The notes below the pieces were generated by a model. The model did not search any database, was not told the origin of the DNA, and saw only the letters and a program-made list of their open reading frames with translations. Below, one piece after another: positions 10,552-23,266 of a DNA stretch of 64,000 nt. Each line of letters opens with the position of its first letter. The first letter of the stretch is position 1. The DNA is from Smittia aterrima. Its lineage: Eukaryota > Arthropoda > Insecta > Diptera > Chironomidae. The DNA is taken from positions 14,725,537 to 14,789,536 of the forward strand of contig CP093829.1 of assembly GCA_033063855.1 (NCBI GenBank). Direction: 5' to 3'. A program made the position numbers and the translations under genes.

Positions 10552-12760
10552 ATGGGGAATTCAGTGTTTCGCTCTGGTGGACTTTTGCTAAGTGTCAACC
10601 GTGACAATGCAAAGTTATCGGAATCGACTGCATCAAAAATTGAAACGCTTTTCGATGTATTGAGGGCGAACCCGAAAATATCGATTCAACGCCTTGAAGC
10701 GCTGTTGCTTCAAATACCAAAGGTGAGAGACAAAGCAAAAGGGGATTTATCTTATTTTTTATTTTTATTTTTATTGTAGCACGAGAACATCTTGACGATC
10801 CACGACAACGTTGGCTACAACTTGCTGCAGAAGAGCGTGGGTTTGAATCACATTGAGTTAGTCAAGTGGATTTTAGGACGGCCACATACTGACGTCAATC
10901 GATTTCCTTGCTCGTTGCCGCTTCACATCGCATGTTTGAAAGGTCATATCGAATGTGTTGAGTTGTTGTTGAAGCATGGTGCGCGACTTGACACCGAAGC
11001 AAGGATGTGCTTTCCTGGCTTGCATTCACATAACTGCGAGGAAGTTGGAAAGAATAAGGGTGAACCGGATAGCGTTGTCTGCGAACGACCGACAACTAAA
11101 TTACAAAACTGTGTCAGTTACGCCATTGACGGTGATCAGATTACCGTGCTGAATATTCTCTCGCAGAAAATGGAGGAACCTTGGGGAGTTCTCTTTCGAG
11201 GAAGAAAACCACTACTGCATTTAGCTTGTGAACGCGGTGCTTGGAAATGCGTTCAACAATTGGTCACAACACGCTCCGACGAGATAAACCTCATGAAAGA
11301 CGAATTTTATCCTATTCACCAAGCTGTTCTTCATGATGGACGATTCTTAGATTTGCTAATTCAACACGAGGCCATCACAACAGTAAAAACTTCCACACAA
11401 CAAATGACGCTTTTGCATGTTGTGATTTTGATAGCGAGAAAGTCTGCGGATGACACTCTCAATACTCTTCGAATCTTATTAGAACGTGGATGTAAAGAAT
11501 TGATAAATACGCCTGATTACCTGGGGAATACTCCACTTCATGCACTGATCGTTCGTTATGCACTGGAAGAAGCTCGTTACGGCTACGACAAATGGAGTAA
11601 ATACGACATTCTTAATCTGGTCAGATTCATTCTTCAAAATGGAGCTAAACAAAGCATAAATCAGCCTGGAAACAGCGCTCTCGCCTGCGTCTTTCGTCAT
11701 ATTCGTGACTGGGAAGTTTGCTATGAACTGGTCAACATGCTGATAAAGGAAGACGGCGACACGAACAATTTCGGAAGAGATGGATCGGTTCCACTATTCA
11801 CACTCCTCGTTCCTTTGATCAATAAAGATCCACTTCACTCATTTACTCATACGATGAAGGTAAGCTTTCATGAAAATTTTGGAATATCATAATTGAAATT
11901 AAATATTTTGACAGGTTTTCTATCTAAACTGTATTCGAATACTTTTGCAACATGGTGCAAACCCCAATTGCTCTTATCGTTCGAATTTGACGCCTCTGCA
12001 CGTTCTCATTTTCACAGTCAGTGAAAATTTCACTGTAAGCGTGAATTGTGATATCCAAAAGAGAGCAAACTTTGATTTCATCAAGAACATACTGCTTCTG
12101 CTGCTTCAGCACGGACTTGACTGCAATTCATTGCAAAATATCTTGCAGTCAATCATGGAAATGGTGCAAAACGTTCGAAGTGTCACTACAGATATTTTGT
12201 GCATTTATGAGCTGACGTTGACGATCCTTCAATACGGTGCTGATCCTAACGTCATTCTGAACAACAAACAAGTGTCCGGATCGATGACAGCTTTAGGTGA
12301 AGCTTTAGCTAGTGGTAGTAATCAAATACGACACTTGGCTGCCGCTCCAGTTAGTGATAATAGTTTAAATAACGATAACATGAGGAACTCGTTTAGGAAT
12401 AACGCGCGTAATTACATTTTGTTCTACTACATCATGCTCATCACGCGAAAAGAATTTATTCTCACGAATCCCGAACGCGATTACACCAAAATCATTTATC
12501 TCTTTTATTATACGATGCGACACGAAGTGCTCTACAGTTGTCTTAAAAGTCTCCACAACTTGTTCATCGTTCAGGTGCCGAACAAATCGACTGAGCATTT
12601 AGTTAACTTGGTATCTCAGCTCTACAGGAATCCGCGAAGTCTTAAACAGATTTGCCGCGTTTCGATATACGAGAGCTTAAATCGAAAGCTAGCCAATAAT
12701 ATCAATCGCTTGAATATGCCAATTCCGATGAAGGATTACGTCTTAAACTTCGAGCAGTAG
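10552..12760 (+). CDS. Ankyrin repeat and SOCS-box (ASB-like) protein
   Basis: Exons 10552-10722, 10780-11859 and 11915-12760 encode 698 residues. The MGNSVF start could be N-myristoylated, but this is weak. Ankyrin repeats run through most of the protein: examples are SLPLHIACLKGHIECVELLL, LLHLACERGAWKCVQQL, NTPLHALIV and IRILLQHGANPN. The C-terminus carries a SOCS box: PRSLKQICRVSIYESL, then a gap, then LNMPIPMKDYVL. In ASB proteins this box recruits Elongin B/C and Cullin-5, making the ankyrin part the substrate receptor of a ubiquitin ligase. The target here is unknown. It is longer than most ASB proteins (roughly 300-600). AATAAA lies at 12940-12945. Confidence 0.85.
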
Positions 12761-13409
12761 AATATTCCAGTAATTTATAAATGTGATGAAGAATTTATCT
12801 GTGCGAATGTGCTCTTCGAACCTCTTCAGCGTGTAAATTAAACGTTCAAGATTTAAGTTTGATTATTGGATTCGAATGCAAAAGAATCGTTCCCAAGAAC
12901 AAAAAATCTTTGCTCAAACAATTGTTGTGTGATCAACGGAATAAAACGATTCTGTTTTGAGCAAAATCTCATAAATGTTATTACTGATTTATTAAGTAAA
13001 CAAAGGAAATATGGATTAGTTAAACAATTGAATTGATGGCATAGATATTTGTGGATAAGATGATGAAGAAGAAATAAAAGTTGATAAAAATTATTTTGTT
13101 CTTAGATCTCAACAAATATTTATTTTTTAATTTCGAGGTTGTCAACTTAACTTGATTCAATTCTGAGAACTTCCTTTGATGTTCAATGAACTAATTGTTA
13201 AATATTTTCATTATTAGCTCTCATGTTTTCATATTTCATTATGAATTGCATTCTTGAACGGGAAGTGTTGCTGCTATGTAAATTTTACGATGAGTTGATG
13301 GCCAAGTATTTGTCGCTTTGCATTGAGATTTATAATCAAACGCAAATTAATAAGAGGGAAATTGCATAAAACTGATTCACTTTCTTATACCACGTTAAGC
13401 CACTCGTCT
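12761..13409. other. 3' UTR and spacer after the ankyrin/SOCS gene
   Basis: AT-rich sequence with the poly(A) signal at 12940-12945. No further gene is seen. Confidence 0.4.
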
Positions 13410-13530
13410 CTTGTCATCATACCAATAACAAGTTGATAACATCGGTTCTCGTCCGATCACCGAATTTAAGCAACATCGGTCACAACTAGAACTTAGATGG
13501 GTGACCAGGTTTAGGATAACTAAAGTCATA
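13410..13530 (+). repeat. 5S rRNA-derived sequence (pseudogene or head of a 5S-derived SINE)
   Basis: The stretch from about 13439 to 13470 is nearly identical to insect 5S rRNA (ACATCGGTTCTCGTCCGATC then ACCGAA.TTAAGCA). The TFIIIA/TFIIIC internal promoter region (ACTTAGATGGGTGACC) is also recognisable. The two ends that should pair as helix I do not, and the 3' half is diverged, so it is not a functional 5S gene. A non-5S body follows to about 13770, the pattern of SINE3-type retroposons that use 5S as a promoter head. Confidence 0.7.
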
Positions 13531-14689
13531 GTAAAATGCTGGAAGGTTTGCGCTTAAGTACTCAAGTATGGAACTGCCGTTAATTCCACACTTGAACTGA
13601 TTCTTAAAAAATTTAAATCCCTCAGTCTGCCAGACCTCTTCTCTCAGAATGTTAAGTTGGAGTTTGCGGTGAGGGGCGAAATCACCTTAGGGTGATAGTT
13701 ATCACCAGTGACCAGCCGATTTATCGTTAAGCCGCGACACACAAGTGAGACTAATAAGGTTCATACCTTATAGTATGGCTGTTTTTCGCTGTAAAGTCAA
13801 CATGGAAACATTTCAAACGTTTAGATTTTTTGTGTTCAATAAGCTTTAACAGTAGAAGTTTTTTTCCTTCAGATTTTGCAATTTTCTTATTCATTTGTGA
13901 TGTTCTTCACTTCGGGACTCAATAATTCTTAAATATATTCGTTGTCACGATCAAAATATTTCTTCAAGTTTCGGCTAAACACTTCAAGCTTCAACGAAAC
14001 ATTCAAAGCATCAACCGAAGCAAATCCGAAAATTCTCGTTCTCAATTTGTTTTGTCATTCGATGAAAATGATCGAAGATCAACAAAGCTTTTTGCTCAGA
14101 GATAATTCTAAAGTATTACTTTTTTTGTGTTCAATAAGCTTTAAAAGAAGAAGTTTTTTAACTGGAAAGTCCCATCAGCATTCCATTAATATTTACCAAA
14201 CGTAAATCAGTGCAATCAACTCTGCTGTGCTCACTTCTTTGTCGGTACTCGCTCATTCTTATAGTAAAGCTTTGAGAATGTTGTCTTTACGCTCAAATGT
14301 TTCTCATTGACCACTTCCAAAGGCTCACCGCTTCGTATAAAAACTAAAGCGTAAATGAGCAACGACTTAGTCGAGTTCGCACTTTTATCTCGATTGGATG
14401 TCTCGCTGTGGTTGTGTCTTTGTAGATTGCTAAGGTTTATAGAGAAAACAAGACAGCTAAATAAAAAATATTTATCGTTGAGTCGCGCTCCAGTTTCAAA
14501 TTGCAAGCATCGAGAAATGTGTAGCAGCATAATTTTATTGTCATTTAGTTTTTGAAGTGCAATTAGTTTGTGTCTGCAGTTGACAGAGAAAAAGATTTTT
14601 TAAAGAAGCAGGAAGTTAACTTGTGACAGTCCTGTGTAAACAAAAAGTGCTAAAACTTAATAAAAGTGTTTGAAGTAATTAATTCAGAA
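13531..14689. other. Presumed SINE body, then upstream region of the SLC22 gene
   Basis: 13531-13770 is less AT-rich and contains a small inverted repeat (ATCACC..GGTGAT near 13680-13700). It may be the body of the 5S-headed element. A 24-nt core around TGTGTTCAATAAGC occurs twice, near 13826-13866 and 14120-14159. The rest presumably includes promoter and 5' UTR of the transporter. No coding exon is seen. Confidence 0.35.
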
Positions 14690-17600
14690 ATGACGCCAAA
14701 ACCAGAAAACACTCATAGCTACAACTTGGGAAAGGAATCCGGCTCAGCCTATGTCAACAAAGGATTCGTTAACAACGAGAAGGCTGTCATTCCTACGCTC
14801 GACTTGGCTGACGATGGCAAACACCCTTCAGGTGCACAAGCGTCACAACAGAGAGTTATTGACTTTGATGATCTGTTGCCACACATTGGAGAGTTCGGAA
14901 GATATCAGAAAATTCTTTTTCTTCTCATGGTGTGTTGCACTTTAAGAAGTTGTCGAAAAACAAATCTTCATGTTTCATTCCTCTTTACTTCTGCAGATTC
15001 CTTTTGCTTTCTTTGTGGCTTTCGTTTATTTCTCACAAATCTTTATCACGCTGGTTCCCGATCAACATTGGTGCTCTGTTCCAGAACTGGCGCATTTAAC
15101 AGCTGAACAAAGGTGAGACCATAGATCAAAGAAGAATTTCTCAATCGAACTCCAAAATATTCAGCACGTTTACAGTTAATTGCTTTCAAATGCAACACAA
15201 ATGCAATAAACTCACTTGCGATGGTAAAACGAAAACATAAACGCTGATTCTACTTAGTTCGACGCACACTCAGTACAATTTCCAGTTTGTCCGGATGATA
15301 ATTGCGAGTCAAGTGATAAGACAGTTTTAAGCAATTTGAAAGTACATTTGATTTAAAGTCTCAATGTCTGACCCGACGCCAAGACCTTGAAAGGAACGAC
15401 AGAGCAAGAGAAACGAAAGAATTACCGTAAATCCATTTTCAAGAGTGCATGGAACGGAAAGCTTTGATACTAAAAATTACGAGCCGGAAGGAAATACAAA
15501 CAGTCAATCTGCGGATCAGTCCGCGTCAAAATTGATTTTCGACAGATTAGTCGAGCGTTGTAATTCTTTGTTGAGCAGTTTAAACATTAATTCGTTGAAA
15601 ACCAGAAAAAAATTATTTGCAAAAAATGGCTTCAATAAAAAAAACTGCTTAAGACCCGCTTAGTGTCGTTAAGTCGGCAACAACAAAAGCCTCAATTAGG
15701 ATTCAGCTTCACAATGAGTTCTAAGTGTCTCTACTAGCGAAGTTTTATGTTTCTCGTGATGCAAAACCAGTTGAGTTCTCTAATGAGATCGTCGCAAAAC
15801 TCGCTTTTCTCTGACGTCACGAGATTTTTAAGAAGCTGCGACATTAAAATTTATTCAATGAGTCAGCGGTCGGGGCTTTCTTAATAAACAAGAAAAAAGA
15901 TTTCAACGCTTTATAAGATGGGAACTCCAATGACCGATATTCAAAGCAGTTGCAAGTAATATCAATCAACGTCTCGAGTAACATTTCCCTTTAGTCAACG
16001 ACAAATGATCGCTTCTTATTAAATTTATTTATTATTTCATTGTTCGTTCTGCCACTGTTGCTGATTTAAATTAATTCTTTTGTGAGCTGAAGTCATTTAG
16101 AATTCGATTCTGCACGCTTTGCTTGCTCTGATTTGTGATCAAAGACTTATTAAAATAAATGATTGCCGTCGAATTAAAGCGAGGGAGAAAATCTCTAAGC
16201 GCCAGCAACTGCAACATTCACTCGAATGCTATTAACATTAAATCACTGCATGAAGTTCAATGGCAGCTAACAGCGTCAATTGCGAGCAAACCAAATTACA
16301 TAAATCTTTCTAAGCAAAACGTTGAAAACACGATTAGTTGCAAGTTTTTTTAATCAAATTAAATTTTCTTCAACTTGACCCAATTGAAGTTTTCAAATAC
16401 AAACGAAGTCTTCGTATTACTCGATGCACGTTCACAACTTTGATGTTTCATTAATGAACTTGAAAAAACGTCTGCGAGTTGGAAAGTGACCAAATTATTT
16501 GTGATTTTAATTAATTCTAAATTTGCAAAAGGTTTGTCAATTTGTTCTCGTTTAGCTTTCAATTTGCTCGCAATCAGACTTCAATTAAGATTTGATTTGT
16601 CGCGAGGGAATAAATTAAAATAAGTTCAAGCAAGCCCAGTTGTCGCAGCGAGTGCAAACTTATAAGATAAGATCGAAAAGTCAGTTGCAAGGCAATGACA
16701 ATCGCGGCTATTAATTGAGTTAATTGTTATGTCATTAATTTAAATCTTTTTCAACTTGCGCACAATCGCCGGTGAATCAATCAAAGCCAATTATGAGAGA
16801 ACGTGAGAAATTTGGACAATTAGACATTCAATTTAACCGACATCCATCACAAAACGAAATATAATTACAAACTGAATTATCTTGAACTGCCACCGAAGTC
16901 ACGATCGAATTACTAAGTGACCCAAAACGGCTTCCAACTGTTACAATGAACTTGGCTTTCTTAATTTCGCCATTTCATTGCGAATTTGAGCCGCGCGCTG
17001 TCAATTCTGTTGCGTAAGAAGAAAAGTCTGCGGAATTAATTTATCGCGATCGATTTGAGAATAATGAATTTTGAAGTTGCCTTGATCAGTCAGAATGATC
17101 CATGTTGGCAAAAACAGATTTCGTTCCTGGTTTAAACGACTCGACAATTTGCACTAATAAAATGTTTATTGGGTATGTTGAAACTGAATTTCTGCAGAAA
17201 TCTCACGAACCAATCTAAAAATCCTGGCAAAAGTTTATGTTTAATATGACCATGAGTCTCGAATCTACTTTTACAATCACACTGGTTCAAACCAGTGTTG
17301 ATTTACCGGATGCATCCAACTATAATTGAGTCTCAATTGCTTAAGCAAGAACTTCGTAATCAAAGAAACTTTAAAAACTTTAAAAGTTTTCAAAGTCAAG
17401 TTCTTAACCTTCTCAGATGTAATCGAAGAAAAAAATCTGACGACATCAATAATGGAGAATAAATATTTTCAACATAACTTGTTCTGAATTAATCAATTTC
17501 GATTTTTTTTTTTTGTGTAACAAGCTTAACTTTTTTCGGTGATTAATGTTAATTAAAACATTTCAGACTCGCACTGGCGATTCCGGCAGAAGGCGATGGT

Positions 17601-20600
17601 TTCAGCAAGTGTTCAATGTACGCTGTTAACTTTACCGAAATGATTCTTGCTGGTATTGAAGAAGCTGATCCTAAATGGCCAAAACAAAGTTGTAATAAAG
17701 GCTGGGAATACAATTTCACAGACATTCCATACGCCACGGTCGCAACAGAGGTTTGTAATTGATCAATTATTTCAAAGACCAATGAAGCTACAATGTCAAT
17801 TCATTTCCAGTTGGACTGGGTCTGCGAAAATGCTTTCCTGCCGACGATATCTCAATCAATCTTCTTCCTCGGCGCAATTTGCGGTGGACTCTTGTTCGGA
17901 TGGATTGCTGATCGGTTCGGCAGAATTCCAGCTTTGGCTGGTTGTAACTTGATTGGATTCGTTGCTGGTGTATCCACAGCTTTCGTCTCAAGTTTCTGGA
18001 CTTTCAGTTTGTGTCGTTTCCTGGTTGGATTTGCTTTCGACAATTGCTTCACAATGATGTATATCTTAGGTAAGTTTTATTTACTTTAACTCAAAAATCA
18101 ATAAGTTGAGATAGGTCGGGGATTTTTGCACATTCCGTTTTATGTGTCGAAACAGAAAAAAAGTTCGCTGCGCTTTCAAGGTTAATGAACTTCACCAAAA
18201 AAAATTGAAGAATTTGCAGCATTTCAGGAAATATTTAATAATCGAGACATGTTAATGTAATTCGCTATCGTTTTCAAGTGTAGATCCGATCATAACAGCT
18301 CAATTAATCTCAAGTAGTCGCTTTGAACTCATACATGCACCACCTCACGGCCTTGATATTCATGATACTTTGTTGTTTCTCGCTCAACTACAGCTGAAGA
18401 TTATTTGAAATGAGCTGAGCTTGAAAAAAAAAATCGCGAGCACGTGAATCACTGCTGTATCGCGTTTTCCGCAAGACTTTAATGACGTCATATTAAGTTA
18501 AAATTTCCGCTTGAACGAAGGGAATTTAAAACGACATGTCATTTTGTATTTCACACGATTTGCTCTAAAGTCCAATAACCTGACAACTGAAACCGCCGAG
18601 ACAAATCAACTCAACACACTCTGCTTGTGGCTGACACTGAGACTCGCCATGCACTTGAATCAGTTGTCAGCTGATATTGAAAAGTCATTTTGTGGCCGAT
18701 CGCTTGAACGACATTGACATTACTCGAATTTATTTGCGACTACAAATTTTAGATAAAATCTAATGTCGATCTGTGTGACATAATAATTTAAGTTTTCTTA
18801 CCCAGTCGACATTTAACATTTTTAATGGGCAAGTTCAATAGCGAGACCTCTATTGAAGATCGTGGCTTTGCAATAAAATATCAAATTTCTAATTAAACGA
18901 AAACAATAAATCAACAGCGAAATGTTCTCGTCTCTTAGCCACAAACCATTCTCATTAAACTTTAATTGAGTCAACAACATTTATTGTCTCGATTATTTTT
19001 CCCACGCTCTTTTTATAGTAACACCTGTTCGAAGTCAAACAATAACGAGTTTAATGCAGTTTTTCGATCTCGTTCATCTCAATAATTGAGCGTTCGTCGT
19101 CAAACTTTGAAATAAAATCTTCTTGACAATTTCGAACAATTAGCAGCTTCTCGACCTCTCAGACTATCGACATCTGTTCTAAATGCCCTCAAGCGGAGAG
19201 ACTTCAAATCAGGAACTGCAATAAGTCGGCAAATTGTTATTGAAAGGCAAACAAGTTTTGCAATTCCTGTTTAATAAATGTTTTTGTCAATTCATCTAAT
19301 GACTCAGTAGTGCGAATTATAATCCTGTCATTATTATGTCCACCAAGGTCTTTCTCGTGCAGTTAGAAATGAGCTTTGAGCTCATGTCTGAAAGCCAGAG
19401 AAGGAGGATTCAATTATTAGAATGTTTCATTTAGCAACTTTTAGAATTAATTATCACTTAGAACTTGAATGATTCAAATTGAATGTTTCAATTAGAGCGA
19501 AATTAGAATTGAGAGCAATTAAAAAATTCTAAGGCTTGCGCCTTCAGAGTTAATCTGTGCTATCTTGAAAGAATTTGCATAAGCTGCTGGGCACAGATGT
19601 TCAATCTACTGCATTCCAATTTAATTATAATTCATTTTTAATCGTTTCAGTTCTTGAGTATGTTGGACCAAAGTGGAGAACTTTTGTTGCTAACATGTCT
19701 ATTGCAATTTTCTTCACGATGGCAACATGTGCTCTTCCTTGGATCGCTTACTATGTCGCCGATTGGAAGTGGTTTGCAATCATTACATCTGCTCCCTTGT
19801 GTCTTGCAGTATTAACTCCATTTGTAGTGCCAGAGTCCGCAAGGTTTGATTTAATTAGCGTGACTGCGAATCTTCTTGCAATAAAAATAAATTAATTTTA
19901 GATGGCTTGTGTCGCAAGGTCGAGTTCCAGAGGCCATTACCATTTTAAAGAAGTTCGAGAAGATCAATGGAAAGGAAATTTCACCGCAAATTTACAAGGA
20001 CTTTGCTGACAGCTGCGAGAGAATGCAAGAAGAAGAAGCAAACAACTCGAACCACTCATTGTTGGATCTTTTCAAAACACCTCGACTTAGAAAAATTACG
20101 ATCTTGCTGATTCTTATTTGGATGGCGATCTCACTTGTATTTGATGGTCATGTTAGAAATGTTGGCTCTCTTGGACTTGATTTCTTCGTTACATTTACGG
20201 TTGCTGCAGCTACAGAATTTCCAGCTGATACTCTTCTCACTCTTGTGCTGGATCGATGGGGTCGCAGATGGCTTGCTTTTGGAACGATGGTCATGAGCGG
20301 AGTTTTCAGTTTACTCGCTGTTTGTGTGCCTGTTGGTCTTGCAAGTGCATCTTTGGCAATTCTTGGTCGGTTTAGTGTTAACATTTCTTACAACATTGGA
20401 CTGCAGTATGCAGCAGAGTTACTTCCAACTGTTGTTCGAGCTCAAGGGGTAGCTTTTATTCATATTATGGGATATGTCGCGAGTATCGTTGCTCCTTTCA
20501 TCGTTTACCTCTCACACTTCATGAACGAACTGCCCTTGATCATCTTAGGAGTCATTGGAATCATTGGTGGAGTTCTCGCGCTTTACCTTCCTGAGACACT

Positions 20601-20850
20601 TAATCATGAGCTTCCTCAAACATTGAGTGATGGCGAAGAATTTGGTCGTGGACAAGGCCTTTGGGACTTCCCTTGTTGCGCTAAGCAAGTCGAGGACGAC
20701 GAAGACAAAGAAGTTGGGCATTTTAAGCGATCCCAATCGATCGGACATGCTTCATTACGCGCTTCAACTCGCGGAGAATATAGCTCAAGCATGCTTCAAA
20801 GATCAACACGCTCTAGAGCCTCATTCAAATCAATCAACACTAAATTGTGA
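14690..20850 (+). CDS. SLC22-family organic cation transporter, possibly CarT-like
   Basis: Exons 14690-14929, 14997-15112, 17567-17750, 17811-18069, 19651-19843 and 19902-20850 join in frame to give 646 residues. I chose the ATG at 14690 because the frame further upstream opens only with a GTG. An N-terminal cytoplasmic tail of about 80 residues precedes the first membrane segment (FAFFVAFVYFSQIFITLVP). A Cys-rich, N-glycosylatable extracellular loop (NFTEM, YNFTD) follows. The MFS motif GWIADRFGR, the SLC22 motif PESARWLVSQGR and a second MFS-like LDRWGRRW are visible, with about 12 membrane segments overall. Such carriers move organic cations or carnitine-like compounds across the plasma membrane. 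The YVGPKWRTFVANM segment reminds me of the Drosophila carcinine transporter, but this assignment is tentative. AATAAA is at 21060-21065. Confidence 0.88.
15113..17566 (+). other. Long intron 2 of the SLC22 gene
   Basis: 2.45 kb bounded by AG|GTGAGA and TTTCAG. I see no exon or RNA gene; the short frames at 15445-15663 and 16159-16353 have no recognisable similarity. It may contain enhancers. Confidence 0.6.
18070..19650 (+). other. Long intron 4 of the SLC22 gene
   Basis: 1.58 kb bounded by TTAG|GTAAG and CGTTTCAG. No embedded gene is recognised. Confidence 0.6.
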
Positions 20851-21991
20851 TTTGAAGTTTTTGACAAAATGTTGAAGAAATTCAACTTTCCTGATCATCT
20901 AGTCACATCAAGAATTTATTATTTGCTGAAGGTCTGAAGTGAGAATCTCAGCATTAGTGATTAAAATATTTATGGGAAATATTTCTTGCCTTTGTACGTA
21001 ACTGACGAATTTTTTTTGCTCTCTGTGTATTTATCATAAAACTTTTATTGTTTTAATTCAATAAAGAATTTCATTTACAAGAAAATAAAATTAAATCAGA
21101 TAACAAAATGAATTTTCAAGTTTGAAAAAAGCTTGTTTGATACAAATTATCTGAGCTTTTGTCTCGTTATCCACACTTTCTGTTCCTGCAGCAAGCGAGT
21201 GGGAGATGATGATGATACAATTTCCATTTAATGGACTTTTCTATAGGTTTTCAGATGAAGAAGAAAAAGTTTATCGATTTACGTTTCACGCCTTCGTGCT
21301 CTCAATTACAGAAGTTGCCAACAAACTTATCGGATTAATCTTAACGAGTCTCATGTCAGAGTCACGAAGCGCTGCTTACCTCTTGATGATGCTGTTGATA
21401 AATTAATCTTACCATGTTCCCTTTAAACACGAACGATTTTCAATGACGCAGATTGCTTGAGAAAAACAAAGCGCAAATGAAACTGACAAACGATGTTAAC
21501 AACTCAAAGTGACATTTTCTGTGGTTTTATCAAAAAAATTAAATCGTGTAAGAGATTGAAGATAGCGGAAGCTTTAATTAAATTGACACAAAGCTTTCAG
21601 CTTGTTTTTAGGAAAGTCCAGAGCTTCGGAATTCTCTCTCTCTTCTTTTACAATTTGCATTTTCTGCGAGCTATCAACTCTCACTTTTCAACAATAAGCG
21701 CCAGGGTGAGTCGCGTGTTCGTATAGATCGAAGAGCTATGTGCAATCACTCCACCACACTCTGAATCCAAACTTCTGTGTTTCGAGTTCACAACTTTTTC
21801 TTCTCTCATATCGTTCAGTATTCGTTTGAACGTCGATGCTGTAGGTTGTTTGAAGTAATTCGTAATTCATTCAGCACGCGTAACAGTTTTTGCTGCAGTC
21901 ACGGAACAACCAAACGCCAATGAATTTTGCGTTTAATTTAATTATTCCGATATAATATATTTGATTTGAAATCAATCGCGAAGAACAAAAA
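20851..21991. other. SLC22 3' UTR and upstream region of the glutaminyl cyclase gene
   Basis: A poly(A) signal lies at 21060-21065. The remaining roughly 900 bp are presumed 5' flank of the next gene. The frame at 21206-21406 is short and unrecognised. Confidence 0.4.
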
Positions 21992-23213
21992 ATGTTTACC
22001 AGCAAAAAAACTAAGTTTTCGTTAACCTTGGCTGTGCTTTGCTTGTTCTACATAAAACAGGTAAACATTTTAATAGAAAATAGTCATCAGCAGTTGTGTC
22101 TGTCATCTCTTTGGACATTTAATCGACTTGCAAAAATTACAGATAAACGCATCATTAACGAATAATCAAATTCAAGAAGTGGCTAATCTCGACGATCAGG
22201 AGCATTTCGATAATGCATTGCGTAATTTTTTAGTGCCACGAGTCGTTGGAACGCCAGGATGGAAGAATGTACAAAATTTCATTGTGCGAGAGCTTCGTTC
22301 ATTAGACATGACAGTTGAAATTGATTCATTTGAGGACAACACTCCGATTTTTGGGAAACTGAATTTCGTCAACATTATAGGAAAGTTAAATCCATCAGCT
22401 GACAGGTTTCTTGTGCTTTCCGCACATTACGACTCGAAGTACTTTCCAGAAGGCGAATTTATTGGAGCAACCGGTAAGTTTGATTTACAAAGAGAATGCT
22501 TTAAAAACTTTTATATTTTACAGACTCGGCTGTGCCATGCGCCATTATGTTGAATATTATCAAAACAACTTTGCCAGTCTTGAAGAAAATTCTTGAGGGA
22601 AGAAATCTCGGTTTAATGTTGATTTTCTTCGACGGCGAAGAAGCTTTTCGCGAGTGGTCAGACACAGATTCAATTTACGGATCGAGACACCTCGCAAAAA
22701 AATGGGAGCAGACGAGTTATAAGAACGAAAGGGAAATTGATCGAATTGTAGGATTTTTGAATTAATGTTCTCCACGCGATATCTTAATAACTCAAATTAC
22801 AGAACGTCCTGGTTCTTTTGGATCTTATTGGAAGTTCCAATGCAAGATTCGTCTGCACATTTGAAAACACTTGCATTTTGAACAAAAGACTTCGTGAGAT
22901 TGAAGACAAACTTAAGTCGTCGCAATCGCTTCGAAAGATTGCTAATGGACCAGCAAATCTGTTCCAAAACGCTTATCGCAGATCAGGAGTAGCAGATGAC
23001 CACGTTCCATTTCTTCAAAGAAGAGTCCCCGTGCTTCATCTCATTCCAACATCATTCCCCTCTGTTTGGCACACCATGAATGATGATGGCGATCAAGTGA
23101 ACCAAGAAAGTGTTTTAAACTTCAATAAGATAATGAGGGTCTTTGTTGTCGAATATCTTTCGGATTGCGTCACAAACCCGCAATTGTCCAAATGTCGCTT
23201 GAAGTATTTTTGA
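21992..23213 (+). CDS. Glutaminyl-peptide cyclotransferase (glutaminyl cyclase), secretory
   Basis: Exons 21992-22060, 22143-22473, 22524-22747 and 22803-23213 give 344 residues. Exon 1 (23 residues) is a hydrophobic signal peptide or membrane anchor (FSLTLAVLCLFYI). The M28-type Zn-aminopeptidase fold is marked by AHYDSK, GATDSAVPCA (Zn-binding Asp), FFDGEEAF (catalytic and Zn Glu pair), DDHVPFLQRRVP and PSVWHTMNDD (Zn-binding His), so all key residues are present. The enzyme cyclises N-terminal Gln or Glu of neuropeptides and hormones to pyroglutamate in the secretory pathway, protecting them from aminopeptidases. Its stop codon is only 53 bp from the RRS1 stop on the other strand, so the 3' UTRs probably overlap. 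Confidence 0.93.
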
Positions 23214-23266
23214 GTTAAATATTTATTGTAGCTCAAAGAAAATTCAGAAAATATAAAACTATATGA

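Noticed and set aside
15445..15663. 72-residue frame inside SLC22 intron 2
   Set aside because: No similarity to any family and no splice evidence; treated as intron.
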